From Yamagishiella unicocca (lineage: Eukaryota > Chlorophyta > Chlorophyceae > Chlamydomonadales > Volvocaceae), in contig BDSL01000133.1 of the NCBI GenBank assembly GCA_003116995.1, forward strand, positions 124,001-188,000: a stretch of 64,000 nucleotides of DNA, written 5' to 3'. Below the pieces are notes generated by a model. That model worked only from the letters and a program-made list of their open reading frames with translations. It ran no database searches and had not been told where the DNA came from. The position numbers and the translations under genes were made by a program. Positions 1 to 11,878 of this stretch are shown here, piece by piece (the stretch's first letter is position 1; every line of letters starts with the position of its first letter).

Positions 1-3000
1 CTCGTTGAAGAGATCCCCCCAGGCGCGGCACACCGGCAGCACGAACGACGGCAGCGGCGCCAGGCCCCGGCTGAGCAGCGCGTGGCAGACGCAGCGGAGC
101 ACCGTGCTGGACACCACGGCGCCGAACAGCCGGCCCGGCCGCCCATCGCCCCACAGCCCAAACACAGCCAAGAGCACCGCCTGGCCGCCCTGGTAGGCGG
201 CCATGAAGGCTGCTGCAACCAGCCCGTCCTCGAAGAAGGCCCGCACCATTGCTAACGAGACGAACGCCAGGGTCATGCCGGCGTAGAGGCGACACATGGG
301 CTGCGGGGGGAGTTTCGAGGAAGACCCGTGGATGGGGGTGTGCATGGATTGGACCAACCACGTCAACGTGCGTGCGGCTGGGCGCATGACGGGCGACCTG
401 GTACGTCTCTTACTTTGGGAGTCACGCGGAACTGTCTCAAGTCATAGTGCTCGGTATATGGTATGCGGTTGCTGATTTAACAAAGGTGCACTGCCAGACC
501 TAATCCGTGCAGCCCAATTGCTTCGTCATGCGAGGAAAACAGCACAACGTGGCGCGCCGGTGCTACCGCGCCCATACTTCGCAAGCCTCCTTCAATGATT
601 TGGCGCATGACATGGCCGCGGGCCCGCAGGCATCTCGGTACTTGGAAGCGGAACGGAAGCTTCGCAGCGCTGTATGGACACAACATCGCGGCGCTGCGCT
701 TTACTCCCGACCCGGCTGAGTCTGATCCCTGTATGGACACAACATCGCGGCGCTGCGCTCGCACCGACCTGCAGCCTCTCGGTGGCGTCCAGCCAGAACG
801 CCTGCTCCATCGCAGGAGACGAATAGCCGGTGAAGGACGCCGCAACCTGATCGCCAAACTCCTGCAGCAACGTCCGAGCTGGCGGCCGATGATCCGGCCG
901 CCGCCCCTCAGTCGGTCCGACTCGGCTCGTGCGGGGCGCCATGCTGTCGGCCAGCACTGCGCCGACAACCAGATTGCCCACACCACCCGCCCTCGCGGCT
1001 GCCGCCGCCTCGGCTCCGTCCACCTTGGCTGCCGCCGCCTCGGCTCCGACCACCTCGGCTCCGTCCACCTTGCTCCTCATCCCACAGCCGCAGTGTGTCG
1101 GCGCAGAGGCCTGAGACGCATGCTGCTGCGGGGGTTGGCCAGGATGCAAGCCATCCCGGCTCGTGCAAAGGCTCACGTCACCTGTGCCGCTGGTGGTCGA
1201 CCCTCCTGGTGCACCATCCTCAGCCGCAGCTTGCCGGCTGTCCCCCCTTGCGGACACCGACGCCACCTCGTCGCCAGCAGCCATCTGGGTGTCGCTGCTG
1301 GCCATGAGCGCCTTGGCGAAGCGCTGGTAGCGCGGCGGCTGCGAGGTTGCCACAGGGACTGAGTCATGCGCGCCCAGGATGCCGTCAAACTGTCTGGCCC
1401 CACTCATGGATCCAGGCATGCTGAAGCTGGTAATCGGCACGTCCAGGTCGCTCGTGCTTGTGGACAACCTCGGGGCGAATGCGGACATGACAGAGGAGGC
1501 CCCCACGCCCCTCGTCAACACCATCGCCGTTTGTGGGCCGTCGCGCCCCATGCTGTGCGACCTAGGTGGCCCCGGCAGCCGCGTCGCCATCGCCATCGCC
1601 GTCGCCGGAAGGGACCCCTGACTGAAGCCGTCCGCCTCGTCCCTGACTCCGGGCATGGACACCGCGCGCTGCTGCTGCAGCTGCTCCAGGCGAAGTAAGC
1701 CTTGCAAGCGCGCCGCCAATCCCGCGTCGCCATCTGCCGCCGCCTGTACCATCGCCTCCACGCCGCCGAGCCGCAGACGCTGCGACGCGTACGATGCTAC
1801 CAGCCTCGCCGTGTACGGCAATGACAGTTCCGCGCAGCCAGCCAGCAGCGTCACAGCCGTATCCGCCAGTTGCTGCTTCAACAGCGCCGTGTGCGCTGAC
1901 TCCTCCAAGCCATCACCCCTGGGGCCACCCGCCATGCCCAACTGCTCCAGCAGCACGGCGCGCATCGTGTCACTGTACGACGGGTACACAAACGCCGCCA
2001 GCTCAACGCTGCTGCTCTGCAATCCCTGCTGATCCTGACCGGCAATCCCTCCCTGCGCCTCAGCCTCCGCGGTTTCAGAGCAACCGACGGCGTCCAGCAG
2101 CAGCCCCATGTCAAATAGGAACTCTTTGGTAGCCAGGGCGGCGTCGGAGGCAGAGGCGTGGCCCGCCATCATGCGTGCCCGCAGCCCCGACAGCTCCCGC
2201 GCAGCGCCGGCAGCCTGCTCAACAGTCCACTCGCCACCGATGCCTCCTGCGCTGCACAGGCGCTCCGCGTCCTGTCCCGAAGCACTGCCGCCGCCGCTGC
2301 CGGTCTCGCCGCTGCAGCGCGAGAGCAGCAGCAGCACCGGCGCCGCTGCCGTGCGGAGCTCCGCGGCTGAGACCGGCTGCTGCTGCTGCGCCCTGGCCTG
2401 CTGCCCCGCCGCATCACCCACCGCGTCTGTGCTGAGCGCGCTGGACGCTTCCGACGACCAGGACTCCATGTCTGTGCGCATCCGAAGCTCGACTTGCAGC
2501 AGCGCGCAGCACGACGGCAGGTCGCGGACGCTGATGATGAAGACCTCGCCGTCAACGCCAGCCGCCACGGCCGCAGCTGCGGCGAGGGCCCAATCGACGT
2601 GATCTTCCACGCTGCCGGCGTCGCAGGCGACCGCGTCCGCTGCCTTGTCGGCCGCCGCCAGCGCGGTCAGGTGGTGCAACTCGCGGACCGGCAGGAAGCG
2701 GCCCAGGGCGCGAACCGAGCAGCTGTGCATCCCAGCGCACGGCACGCCCACGTACAGCACCAAGGACGCATCCCCGACTGCGCTGGGAGCCAAAGAGCAC
2801 GCGGGCGCCACGAAGAGCTCCACATCGAGGGCTGCAGCGTACGCTGGCAAGTCGCTGCAGCGCCAGCCGCCAGCAGCCGAAGGTGGTGAAGGCTCAGCGG
2901 TTGCTGCGGCGCCGGCACCCATGCACCAAGACGCCAGCGAGATCGGGCCTCCCTCCGAGTCCGGCGGCTGCGCCCACGCGCCGTCCTGACACTGCACGAG

Positions 3001-4116
3001 CCGCATTTGCTGGTTGACCTGGACCGTCACCCTGGGCTCGAGGGAAGGGTCGACCAGCCCCTGCTGGTGCAGGTGCGACACCAGCTGGGCGACCAGCTGC
3101 TCGGGCAGGACGGTGACATCCGCGAGGAGGCCGTGTGGGTCGGCCGAGGGCCCCATGCCCGGCTCCGGACCCTCCAGCCGCGTGTAATCCAGCACAAGTT
3201 CCACGCAGCCGGATCGCACGGCAAATCCCTTGAGCGCCCAGTCGTACGGCAACAGCAGCCTTGCCAAAGCGGGCAGCATGCTGGGCTTCAGCTGCTCGAT
3301 GTGGCTGGAATGGAGCTTCATGCTGATGCGGCACGAGGCACGCCGCGGAGTGGCTGACGGCGCCAAAGGGCCGGGCGCCTCCTCTGTAGGTCGGGTGGAC
3401 GCAGCGGCAGCCGCAGCAGCAGCCACTGTGAGCGCAGCAAGGGGTGAAGCCGCGTTAGCAACTCCCGAGCTCGCACGCGGGGCGTCCATGGCTCTGGAAG
3501 CCGCAGCGGTCGGAGCTGGCAGTGGCCGCGCTGGTGGGTTGCCACTGGCAACGTCAAGACTGGAGCGGGAGGATGTGCGGACATGAGCTGGTGTTCCGCT
3601 GATGGCGACTAGTGACTTGACGCCACCGAACAGGTCCTCGGCCCCCGGCTGGCCCACGTGCGCATCGGAGAACAGGTCGTCTGCGGTGACCGTCACCGAC
3701 CGTTCGTCGTCCTCGCCGAGGCGTATGCCACGGGATGCCTGTGGGCCGGCGCCCACGTCAGCCGCCATTCCGCTGATGGAAGCGTGCGATCCTGCCGAGC
3801 TGGTGACACGGAGGTTGACAGGCGTCAGGCGCATGGACCGGCCCGCGCTGCCGCTGCTGCTGCTCTCGCATGAGTTCAAGGCGGCTGCATGACACTGATT
3901 GGTGGCCGCTCGGACCTTGATGTACAAGCGGTCAAGCCGCCGTGGCCGCGGGCCCAGGCAAGGCGCACTAGAAAGGTCGGCTGGTCCGTCGGTCTCCGGA
4001 GTCGCAGAGCAGCGTTCCGCCGAGTCAAATACTAGGCCCGGAAGGCCCTGGCAGCAGCCGGAGTGTTGAAGCACCGCGTTCCTGCGAGGCGAGGGTTGCG
4101 GAGTCCTGAATGGCAT
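1..4116 (-). CDS. SBP/SPL (CRR1)-like C-terminal region protein, partial at left edge
   Basis: Seen: a long open exon runs 4116 to about 765, followed by an open exon from about 377 to base 1, continuing off the window. A phase-1 donor at 764 (GTGCGA) and acceptor at 378-379 join in frame. The protein holds a block reading KLHSSHIEQLKPSMLPALAR, then GCVELVLDY, then VPCAGMHSCSVRALGRFLPV, then KEFLFDMGLLLDAVG. Known: plant SPL1-type and algal CRR1-type SBP proteins carry, in the same order, a 'GCxxLTVYL' block, a 'CALxGxYL' block and an 'FLHExGWLL' block after the zinc finger. The left exon encodes two or three hydrophobic stretches (for example AGMTLAFVSLAMVRAFF). Inferred: a member of that family, perhaps copper- or stress-linked. 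Odd: I see no SBP zinc finger here or in the 2 kb upstream. 4116 is the first ATG; an upstream exon may exist. Alanine and glutamine tracts and an in-frame 30-bp repeat (997-1071) fill the linkers. Confidence 0.55.
671..759. repeat. Exact 30-bp direct repeat in intron
   Basis: The 30 bp at 671-700 recur exactly at 730-759. Each begins tgtatggacacaacatcgcg. Both lie in the intron next to the donor of the SPL-like gene. Confidence 0.85.
997..1071. repeat. In-frame 30-bp coding tandem repeat
   Basis: Two and a half copies of a 30-bp unit encode alternating KVDGAEAAAA-type decapeptides on the minus strand, inside the SPL-like exon. The unit is ten codons, so copy-number change would keep frame. 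Confidence 0.75.
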
Positions 4117-6168
4117 GGCGCAAACAGGCACTGGACGAGCGGAGACGCCTAAGCAAGTCAAACCATGCACCAATGAGCCTACATACCTGGCTTCATCCTC
4201 ATCAAATAGGGGGCAGTGAGAAGGAGAAGATAGCGTGGTGAGCGCCGTGCGGGAGATTGTCGACAGCGCTGTTCCCGTGCTAGCACTGAAGCCCGCTTGT
4301 TCAAGTACACTTGTAGCATCTGCAGGCCAGGCTCATGGTTTTCATCTTGCAAACAGCACGTCTGCCGAACAGACTCTGGACATACGCCCTCAGCGCAGGA
4401 TAGGTGCGCGCATTGCTGCATTACCTTGAAGGGGCTCATGAAGTTTTCCAGGCTGCTGAGCTGCAAGTTCACGGACATCTTGCACCATACTGGCGCGACT
4501 GCCTTTGCTGGTCCCCTTCATCATTCCAACAATCCCAGCCTGTAGGTATGTATGTATTAATAAATAATGTTATGCAAGTTATCACTCATCGGTCAGTCTG
4601 GGAAAGGTGTAAGGTTTTCAATAGTCCAAGTAATGCGTTTCACTGCCTTCCGTACCATGGACTAGCAGAATGCAAACGAAGTGCTAGCGCAAAGCCAAAA
4701 CAGCTGCTGTAAAGCGCCAGGCCAGTTCCATAGCTTGCCTGACCACGTCTACCAGGGTCTGATAGAATCTGACAATCACGTAAGACTCCCACGCAAGTCC
4801 ACCTGGTGTACCCGGCAGAGCGTAGGAGGTAAAACTCCACTTCGATAGTCCTTTGCCATCTAATGAGATGCCACGTTAGGCTGAAGGTTTCCGGTTGCCG
4901 TACTGTGCACATGCGCACCACCATGGGCACTAACGTATCTTCAGTTTCAGTCCTCATTCCCGGGCGAACCCAGGACAAGAAGAGGGATACATGTCCGCGG
5001 CCTCACCCAATGAGAGCCGGGGCTGAACCCAGCAGACGCCCCGAAGGATACAGATGAGCGGAGGAAAGCCCCGGAAGGCACAGAGGCGCCACCCTGCCCA
5101 AACAGCAGCCACGACGCGGAAGCCACAGCCAATCGACTCCACGGCCGCCAGGCGCCACAGAACAAAACACACACCGCGCACGTAACACGGGTCGCATTCT
5201 CTCATCCACGAGCATGAGGGCCACGGCAACGTCGTGTAACGCGCCAACCATGCAAGCGCACGCATGTACTGTGCAAGCCCTGCGGAGCATGCCAGCACTC
5301 CCCGACACGCCCCGACGGCGCCCAGGAGCTGCCAGCAAATACGTTTGTTACACCCCGCGACCTTAGCAGCCTGGCAGTTATTCCCGAGGGAAACCTGCGC
5401 CGGCCAGCAAGCACAGAGGGCAAGCACGTGTCAGTGCAGCGGCAGGGCGCCGAAACCGCCAGCCACGAGGTGATTGGCGAGGCGGCGTGCAGGGACAACC
5501 GTCAGCCACGTCGGTCGGGCCCTGACTCCGGTCCATAACCCTGGCGGCCTGGCTGACAAGGGTGTCCACGAAGGCGGTGGGGGAAAGGCTATGCACCAGG
5601 TCAGCAGGTGCAGGCCATAGGCTGCTGAGGTTGTCGTTGTAACGGTTACAGTGGGTTCCAGACCGAGAGGTAGAACCATCTGAGGTGTTGTCCGCCCGAC
5701 CTGTGCGGGGATCATAAACTTTGGAGAAGTGAGGTTCGGCCCCGGCTGGGCGGTGCTCCTGCGGAAGCTCCCGTTTTGCTCCAGTGTCCCTTCCAGTGTC
5801 AGGGGATGCTCAACCATATGGTCTCGGGTCCATTGTAGTAGTTACTACTGAAGAGGTAAGGGGAGGACTACGTCTGCTATCATCAATAATTCGGAGCATG
5901 GGAACAACCTCAGCTGCATTCTCCGAGCCTTGATGGCGCAAATCTGGCAGGCGGATTGGATGGTAGTGGGCTGGCGCGGTCACTAGTGCCACGACCCGGT
6001 TGGCTTGTCAGGGGCAAGTCGATCCAGCCAAGTCAAGCAAGGGCCTTCCACCACACGACACGCAATCCCTAGGGAGCCATCTCCACCCTCGCCGACACCA
6101 TAGGCACCCGAACGTTTGCCGGTTTTTGCCGAACGCAGTATATCGTTCCGTCAGACAGTTACAGGGGC
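4117..6168. other. Intergenic region between two minus-strand genes
   Basis: This stretch would hold the 5' part and promoter of the SPL-like gene and the 3' UTR of the pherophorin-lectin gene. Several open frames exist on the minus strand (for example 4954-5427, cysteine- and tryptophan-rich), but I recognise no domain and no convincing splice structure. It contains one 3'-end fragment of the dispersed GTTACAAC repeat family at about 5630-5680. Confidence 0.5.
5630..5680 (-). repeat. 3' end of dispersed GTTACAAC repeat family
   Basis: Read on the minus strand, this carries the family's conserved terminus: ggttctacctc, then ggtctggaacccactgtaac, then cgttacaacgacaac. The same terminus recurs in several copies at 54-60 kb. 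The flanking 5735-5790 resembles, in plus orientation, the start of the copy at 58440. Confidence 0.75.
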
Positions 6169-6173
6169 AGGCG
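6169..6173 (-). terminator. Candidate TGTAA polyadenylation signal
   Basis: TGTAA on the minus strand, the volvocine polyadenylation signal, is the first I see downstream of the pherophorin-lectin stop codon, giving a 3' UTR of about 650 bp. Confidence 0.35.
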
Positions 6174-6788
6174 AGCAGCCTGTAGTCCAAAGCATCGCAC
6201 ACAGGTCGGACAAGGACAGCAGCAGGGTCGTGTCACCTCCACCACCTAGCTAGGCACCCGAACTACCCCGCCCCGCCATCGGCACCAACGCAAGCACCAC
6301 CACCGTAATTTCGTTAAGAACGAGTTGGCCTGGGGCGTCCCGGAGAGAAGCGCAAGCGATAAATCAATACAGCCGTCGCAAAAACGCATCACGTACGGCA
6401 GGAAGGCATCCCGAGCCTGTCCCCACCCCATCGCGGGGTTTGGACCTAGTCCCAGCCCATTCTATTTCAGGTGGCTTTCGCGGCCACCATCCGTCTAATA
6501 TCTATGTCAGTAGCACCTAAATAAAGCTTGCCATTAAGCAAGAGCCGGCTGTAGCCCTCGAGTGCGCAGAGCTGAAAGCCCGGCCTATAATCCCTCCCCC
6601 ACCAGCCAAGCCAGACAGGCCGACAGGCGCCGTACTGCTCGACCCGAAAACTTTCACGTGTCAAACGCAGGTCACAGTCGTAAGCATGGCCGAAACTCCT
6701 CGCGCTAGGCAGTCGCGTGGGACTTGCGTCTTGGTTAAGAAACGGCATTGGCACGAATTACGATTAACACCACGCACTTTCCGGATGG

Positions 6789-6840
6789 TTCCATCAGACG
6801 GCTTCCATCAGGCGGCTTCCATCAGGCGGCTTCCATCAGG
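6789..6840. repeat. 14-bp tandem repeat spanning a stop codon
   Basis: Three to four copies of ctgatggaagccgc (minus strand) cover the end of the pherophorin-lectin coding sequence. The stop TGA (6824-6822) lies inside the array, so the last residues (LMEAA) are encoded by repeat. Confidence 0.8.
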
Positions 6841-9800
6841 CGCCTGGCACGACGGCGGGTTTTGGGCCGGATCACGGTCACGGGGGCAGGGGGGGCACAA
6901 CGGGGTTGGTGATCGAAACAGACGTCTGTAAGGAGCCACATTTGCAAAGGCACTCCACAAACGTTCGCTTCTGAGCCGGGGCGGACGCGCCGCTGGCGCT
7001 TGCGCCCTCGGAACGCCATGCCGCCCAGGGATCGAGGGAGGGTGACGTCCCCAGCCTCGGCCCTCACTAGCCGCCAGCACTTCTCTCAGGTGCCAGCACC
7101 CAACCAACTCACCCGGCACCTTGCACACGTAGCCATCCAGCTTGTCCTCGCAGCCGCTCTGCACGGGCAGCGCTGGCGCCCAGGTACAGCTGCTGCTGCC
7201 GCTCGTCGCCGTACAGTCTATGCTGTAGCAGGCGCCGTCCACCAGGAGCACCGCGTTGCCGCCGTCTGTGGGGAAGTACGACACTGCCTCGCCGTCCATC
7301 CAAAACTGGTCAGTCAGCTGCAGCCGTAGGCCCATCCACAGCTTCATGGTGCCTCCCTGCCCCAACGTTGCCACCAAGTCGGCGACCGAGATGACGTCCT
7401 GGATGGCCGTCCATTCGTCGACGTCCAGCAGCGACAGCAGGTGGCCCCCCAGCGAGATGCAGGCGCGCTCCGCCTGTGAGAAGCTGCGCTCCAGCGGCCA
7501 GATCTCGTAGCGAGACTCACCCAGGATGAAGGACAGGGGGCTCACAACGGGGGGAGCGGGCGCTGAATGCGGAAAGAAGAGGGGCAGGGAGGGAAGAGGG
7601 CGCAGGCTTCAGCGGACGGCGGAACAAGGCATGGAAGTGCACGCCACTACTACCGTGAGGATGGGACGGGTAAGACGGAGAGCAGGGGCCACACAGGGAT
7701 AGCAACTTAATACCACTGCCCATTTACCCCTCCGCGCGCGAACCACTTGGGTCGTGTACGGCAATGGCTCATGGATGTCTGCATAAGGACCTAAGTGGTG
7801 TACGGCAACTGCATATTGGTGCCTGCGCCCCGTTCCGGGATGGCTTAAGGAGGCGTCACCCACCAGCAGCAGGGTCATTGGACGTAGGAAGGGGAGGAGG
7901 GGAGCAGCGGCTGCCGCGACACGGCCGCGAGAAAGGCGGCGATGATGGTAGGTCGGGCAGCTGCGGCGGCTGGAGCGGCGGCGGTGCCGACGGCGACAGC
8001 GGTGGCGACGGCGGCGGCGGTGGTGGTGGACGCGGCGGCGGTGGCGGCGGGGGTGGCGGCTGCGGTGGCGGTGGCGGCGATGGCTTCGGTGGAGGCGGCG
8101 GCGGCAACCCGGGAGGTGGCGGCGGCAGCTGCGGCAATGATGGTGGCTGGGGGGGCGGCGGAGGAATTTGCGGTGAAGGGGGGGCCACCTCGGAGGGCGG
8201 TGTTGGTGGCGGCGGCGAAGGTGGTGGAGGCGGCGGCGAAGGTGGTGGAGGCGGCGGCGACGGTGGTGGTGACGATTCTTTTGGTGGCGGTGCACATCTC
8301 CTCTTGCAAGCCGGCGGTGATGGGGGAGGCGTTGCGGAAGTATCGAGTGGTGGCGAGGGAGGTGGCGGGCGAGGCGGCGAGGGTCGAGGCCGGGGAGGCG
8401 GCGAGGGAGGCGGGGGGGGAGGCGGCGAGGGAGGTGGGGAAATCCGTGACGGCCTAGTACGTGTCGGCACTGAGGGAGATGGCGGTGGTGGCCTAGGTGG
8501 CGGCGGTGGTGAGGGTGGTGGTGGTTGCGGTGGCGGTGGAGAGGGCGGTGGTGGCGACGGTGGTGGCGGTGAGGGCGGCGGCGGTGACGGTGGGGGCGGC
8601 GACGGCGGCGGCGGCGTAGGCGGAGGTGGTGACGGAGGTGGTGGTGACGGAGGCAACGGCGTGTTCCGAGAGGGTGTAGGCAGCAGCGTGTTCTGCGGCG
8701 GTGGAAGCAGGGGTCGAGGGGGTGGTGGCGGTGAAGGCGGCGGTGGTGGTGGTGATGGTGGCGGCGGGGATGGTCGCGGCGGAGGAGGTGAAGGGTGCGA
8801 CGGCGGGCGGGGCGATGGTGAGGGCGGCGGTGGTGAAGGCGGTGGTGGACGCGACGGTGGCGGTGAAGGTGGCCTCAACAGGGGCTGAGGCGGTGAAGGC
8901 GGACTTGGAGAGGGCGGCCGCGGTGAAGGTGGCAGCGGTGATGGAGAAGGCGGTGGCGGTGAAGGCGGCGGTGGTGATGGCGGCGGGCGCGGCGACGGAG
9001 GAGGTGGTGAGGGCGGTGGCGGCGGCGGGCGCGGTGGTGGCGGCGGCGAGGGTGGCGGTGGTGAGGGCGGTGGCGGTGGTGAGGGCGGTGGCGGTGGTGG
9101 CGAGCGCGTCGGTGGTGGTGATGCCACTGTTTGCGGTGGTGGGGGCGGTGGTGAGGGCGGTGGGGGACGCGGAGGGGACCTGGGAGGGGGGCCCGGTGAG
9201 GGGGATGGAGACCGCGGCGGCGGCAGCTTGGGCTTCCACTCTTCGGGCTCCGGTGCGTCCGGGGGCAGGGGGGGGAAGTCCGGCGGTGGAGGCCCGGTGC
9301 TGCCTTGCGGCGGAGGTCGCGGCGATGCCCGTCCCGTAATGGGGAAGACGAACATGGGGCTTCGGGAGGGGGGCAGACGGCACACAGGTGGGGTATGTGG
9401 GGGGGTGTTCCGGTCATTGGTTATTAGGATGCCTGACAGAACTGCTGCACAGTCAATAAAACAATCCTGCACCCGGCGACAGACTGCGGGCCGCACAGCA
9501 TCACGCCGTACGGTGTGACCCTATCCAGGGTCGGGGGTGTCCCTTCTTTTTTTCGTGTTTCCTGATGACTTTCCTGACCCATTCCCGTCGGTCAGCCCCC
9601 TTTAGACATCCAGAGATCCGGCTCAAGAGGCACGTATCCAAGCGGTCCCACCGCCTTCGTCGCGAGTTTTTGCCACCATTTTGCCACCAGTAAACCTAAT
9701 CTTTGCAGGCTGTCCGCAACGATCGGACCCAAGCTTTGTTACCCGGCCTGACTGCATGGTGCATCGTGGTCCACCTGCGCTCTTGCCCGCCTGACCCCCG

Positions 9801-11878
9801 GGGCTCAGCAGCGCCTCCCCCTGTCGTCTATGGAATGGACATGCGCCCAGGGTCCAGCCCAGCCCAGCACGGCCGCGCCGGCCTTTTTCCAATCCCCCCA
9901 ACCCCCCGCACTGCACTGCGCCCACCAGCATTCGTAGTTGTCGACCTTTTTATCATACAGTCCCAGCTCGAGCTGGCCCAAAGCCCGCGTGTAGGGGTTC
10001 GACAGCGCCGACAGCGTGGGACACGTCCCCTTGAGGTTGAAGCACAGGTTCGTTGTGTTGATCCTCTCATACGGAATGTACATATTGGTGATCTTGAACG
10101 TCGGCTTGTCCGCATCACCCTGCGACCGGACCACATATGTTTTAGGGTTCAGGGGTTTTCTGTTAGGTGCACCCTCCGGGCACCCGGCGGTCGGACCAAC
10201 ATCGCTTTCACTTCGCGGCCAAGCGGCGGTGAACTTCCAGGGAGGGGCCAACGGCCGCAGCGAAGGGAGCACATGTGGAGCGGGGGGGCACCCACATGGG
10301 CAGAGGGGCGGCAACACGCGTGCCCGCTGGACGACTCGTTTGCGCTGCGCCCCAGGGAACACGTCCTGCGCCTGTCGCCCGACCTCCCAAGGGCCTATAC
10401 CGCCGCACCGCACCGCGGCCCTCCATCTGGTTTTCGCCAAAAGGTGCACCGCACCCGCCAGCCATGACCACTCACGTGCAAGAACTCCTTGAAGGCGGCG
10501 GTGGTTTGCACTCCATTCACCGTGATGTTGTACACGTCCGACCGCTGGCAGAGGGGATCTGGCGGGCGGGCGAGGAGCGGCGGCGAGCAGGCGCCCGGGG
10601 GTGCAGGGGGATGGATGCAGGGAGGGCCGCGTCAGTGCGCCGTCGTTCGGGGCGGGCGGGAGGCGCTAGGTAGCGCAGTGGGCAGTCGTGCATCCTCAGT
10701 GGAAAGTCGTACACCCTCAGCGGGCAGTCGTACGTCCTCAGTGGGCAGTCGTACGTCCTCAGTGGACGGTGGCCTTGCAGCATCCCATCTTGCTCAACAG
10801 GCCGGGCCTTGCCCAGCGCGAATCCGCCCCTCCCGCCCCCCTCCCCACCTCGCTCCCCTCTCACCGATGAACATTTTGAACTTGTTGATCCGATTCTCGC
10901 CGCAGCACCGCATTCCGTTGCTTACGCAGGCCGAAGCCGGCTTGACGCCAAAGCGAAAGCAGGCACGGCTGCCGCGATTCCCGTCCTCGACGTACGTCGT
11001 TAAGGACACGGTCCAACGGTTAATCCCGGCCTGAAGCCTGCAGCCCTCCCATGGAAACTTGGACCCGGTCAAGTAGCTCGCATGACCTGGCGGTGTGGAT
11101 GATAAAAGGGGGCCGTGTGGGGACGGACATTTGTTGGTTCACAATGCATGGTGGGGCTGGTCCAGGCACATGTGCCGTAACAGCGGCAGCAGACGCGTCC
11201 CTATGGCATGCCCTGCCTTGGCCCGGAGCCCTGCCGTTCATTGCTAAGAGCTTGCGGCCAGTGGGGCTGGCCGTCGGGCGCTAGCTGGGAGGCGCCGCTC
11301 GACGTATTTGTGCTGTGGTGTTTAAGCGTCACTTTGGTACCGGGATGCCAGGATTGTGCGTCCATGGTTGTGAGGTTCATGTGCGTGCTGCGGCCGCCGC
11401 GAATTGCGAGATGGGTTCACTAAGGCCGCGTCATGTCTGTTGGGGAGGATTGGTGTGTGTGAAGGGGGGGGGGCAGGGGGGATACAGAAAGCGCACCGCA
11501 AACCAGCAAGAGCTTGAACACACAGCATGCTGAGAGGCGATAACCCTCATTGATGCAACGGATCTCGCAGGTGGGCAACCCCTTGCACACACGTACAATG
11601 GGTGAACACCCTTTCGTCCTAACTTCGTCTATGCGAGGCACGTATATACCAGGCAACTCATACGCCACGGACGGCTACTGGTGCCCTTTTTCGACTTTAC
11701 CTGCTCCATCGCAGTAACAACATGACCCCGATTTTTGGAGCAACCCATATGCACACCTTAACCTGCCCAATCTGCCAAGCAACGCATTGGCTGCGAGCTC
11801 AGGAAAGCGTACGAGAAACTTACATGAGCGCACCACAAGGAAGAGGCCAAGGGCGACTAGCAGCCGTCGCCCTTGCAT
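6822..11878 (-). CDS. Secreted pherophorin-domain / hydroxyproline-rich rod / C-type lectin protein
   Basis: Exons I could place (minus): 11878-11824, 11628-11486, 11030-10865, 10558-10476, 10119-9926, about 9432-7864, 7562-7113, 6970-6822. All joins keep phase except 9926 to 9432, where a small exon or another site is missing. Exon 1 is a signal peptide (MQGRRLLVALGLFLVV) ending at GTAAGT. Exons 2-5 form a pherophorin domain with paired cysteines: SRACFRFG, MRCCGENRINKFKMFI, QRSDVYNITVNGV, TNLCFNLKGTCPTLSALS. The next exon is a roughly 500-residue SPPPP rod, as in volvocine matrix glycoproteins. The 7562 exon is a C-type lectin domain: FSQAERACISLGGHLLSL, MKLWMGLRL, FWMDGEA, CYSIDC, DKLDGYVCK. 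The last exon adds a short cysteine tail. Inferred role: cell wall or matrix protein binding glycans. Start choice: ATG 11878, with an in-frame ATG four codons upstream. Confidence 0.75.
7864..9300 (-). repeat. Ser-Pro-Pro-rich rod coding low-complexity tract
   Basis: About 1.4 kb of near-continuous PPPSPPPPS-type codons within the pherophorin-lectin gene. The plus strand reads as GGGGEGGGG in one frame and Ala/Val-rich in another; both are by-products of the repeat. A short unique stretch (about 8150-8340 and 8670-8710) breaks the rod, with CKRRCAPPPKESSP and LLPPPQNTLLP-type segments. Confidence 0.85.
10680..10763. repeat. 21-bp minisatellite in pherophorin-lectin intron
   Basis: Four copies of a 21-bp unit with core gggcagtcgtacgtcctcag, in the intron between exons 10865 and 10558. 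Confidence 0.85.

Noticed and set aside
592..1362. 255-residue plus-strand frame opposite the SPL-like exon
   Set aside because: Antisense shadow in GC-rich coding sequence; the minus strand holds recognisable family blocks.
3980..4090. Possible SBP finger in SGCCQGLPGLVFDSAERCSA
   Set aside because: Spacing of Cys/His is wrong, the HxxxC and second zinc site are absent, and the KRSCR signature is not there.
4954..5427. 157-residue Cys/Trp-rich minus-strand frame
   Set aside because: No domain, no codon pattern like the neighbours, and no splice link to the SPL-like gene.
7764..8888. 374-residue Gly-rich plus-strand frame and Ala/Val-rich frames opposite the rod
   Set aside because: They are antisense and shifted readings of the Pro-rich codon repeat; the minus strand has the splice-consistent gene.
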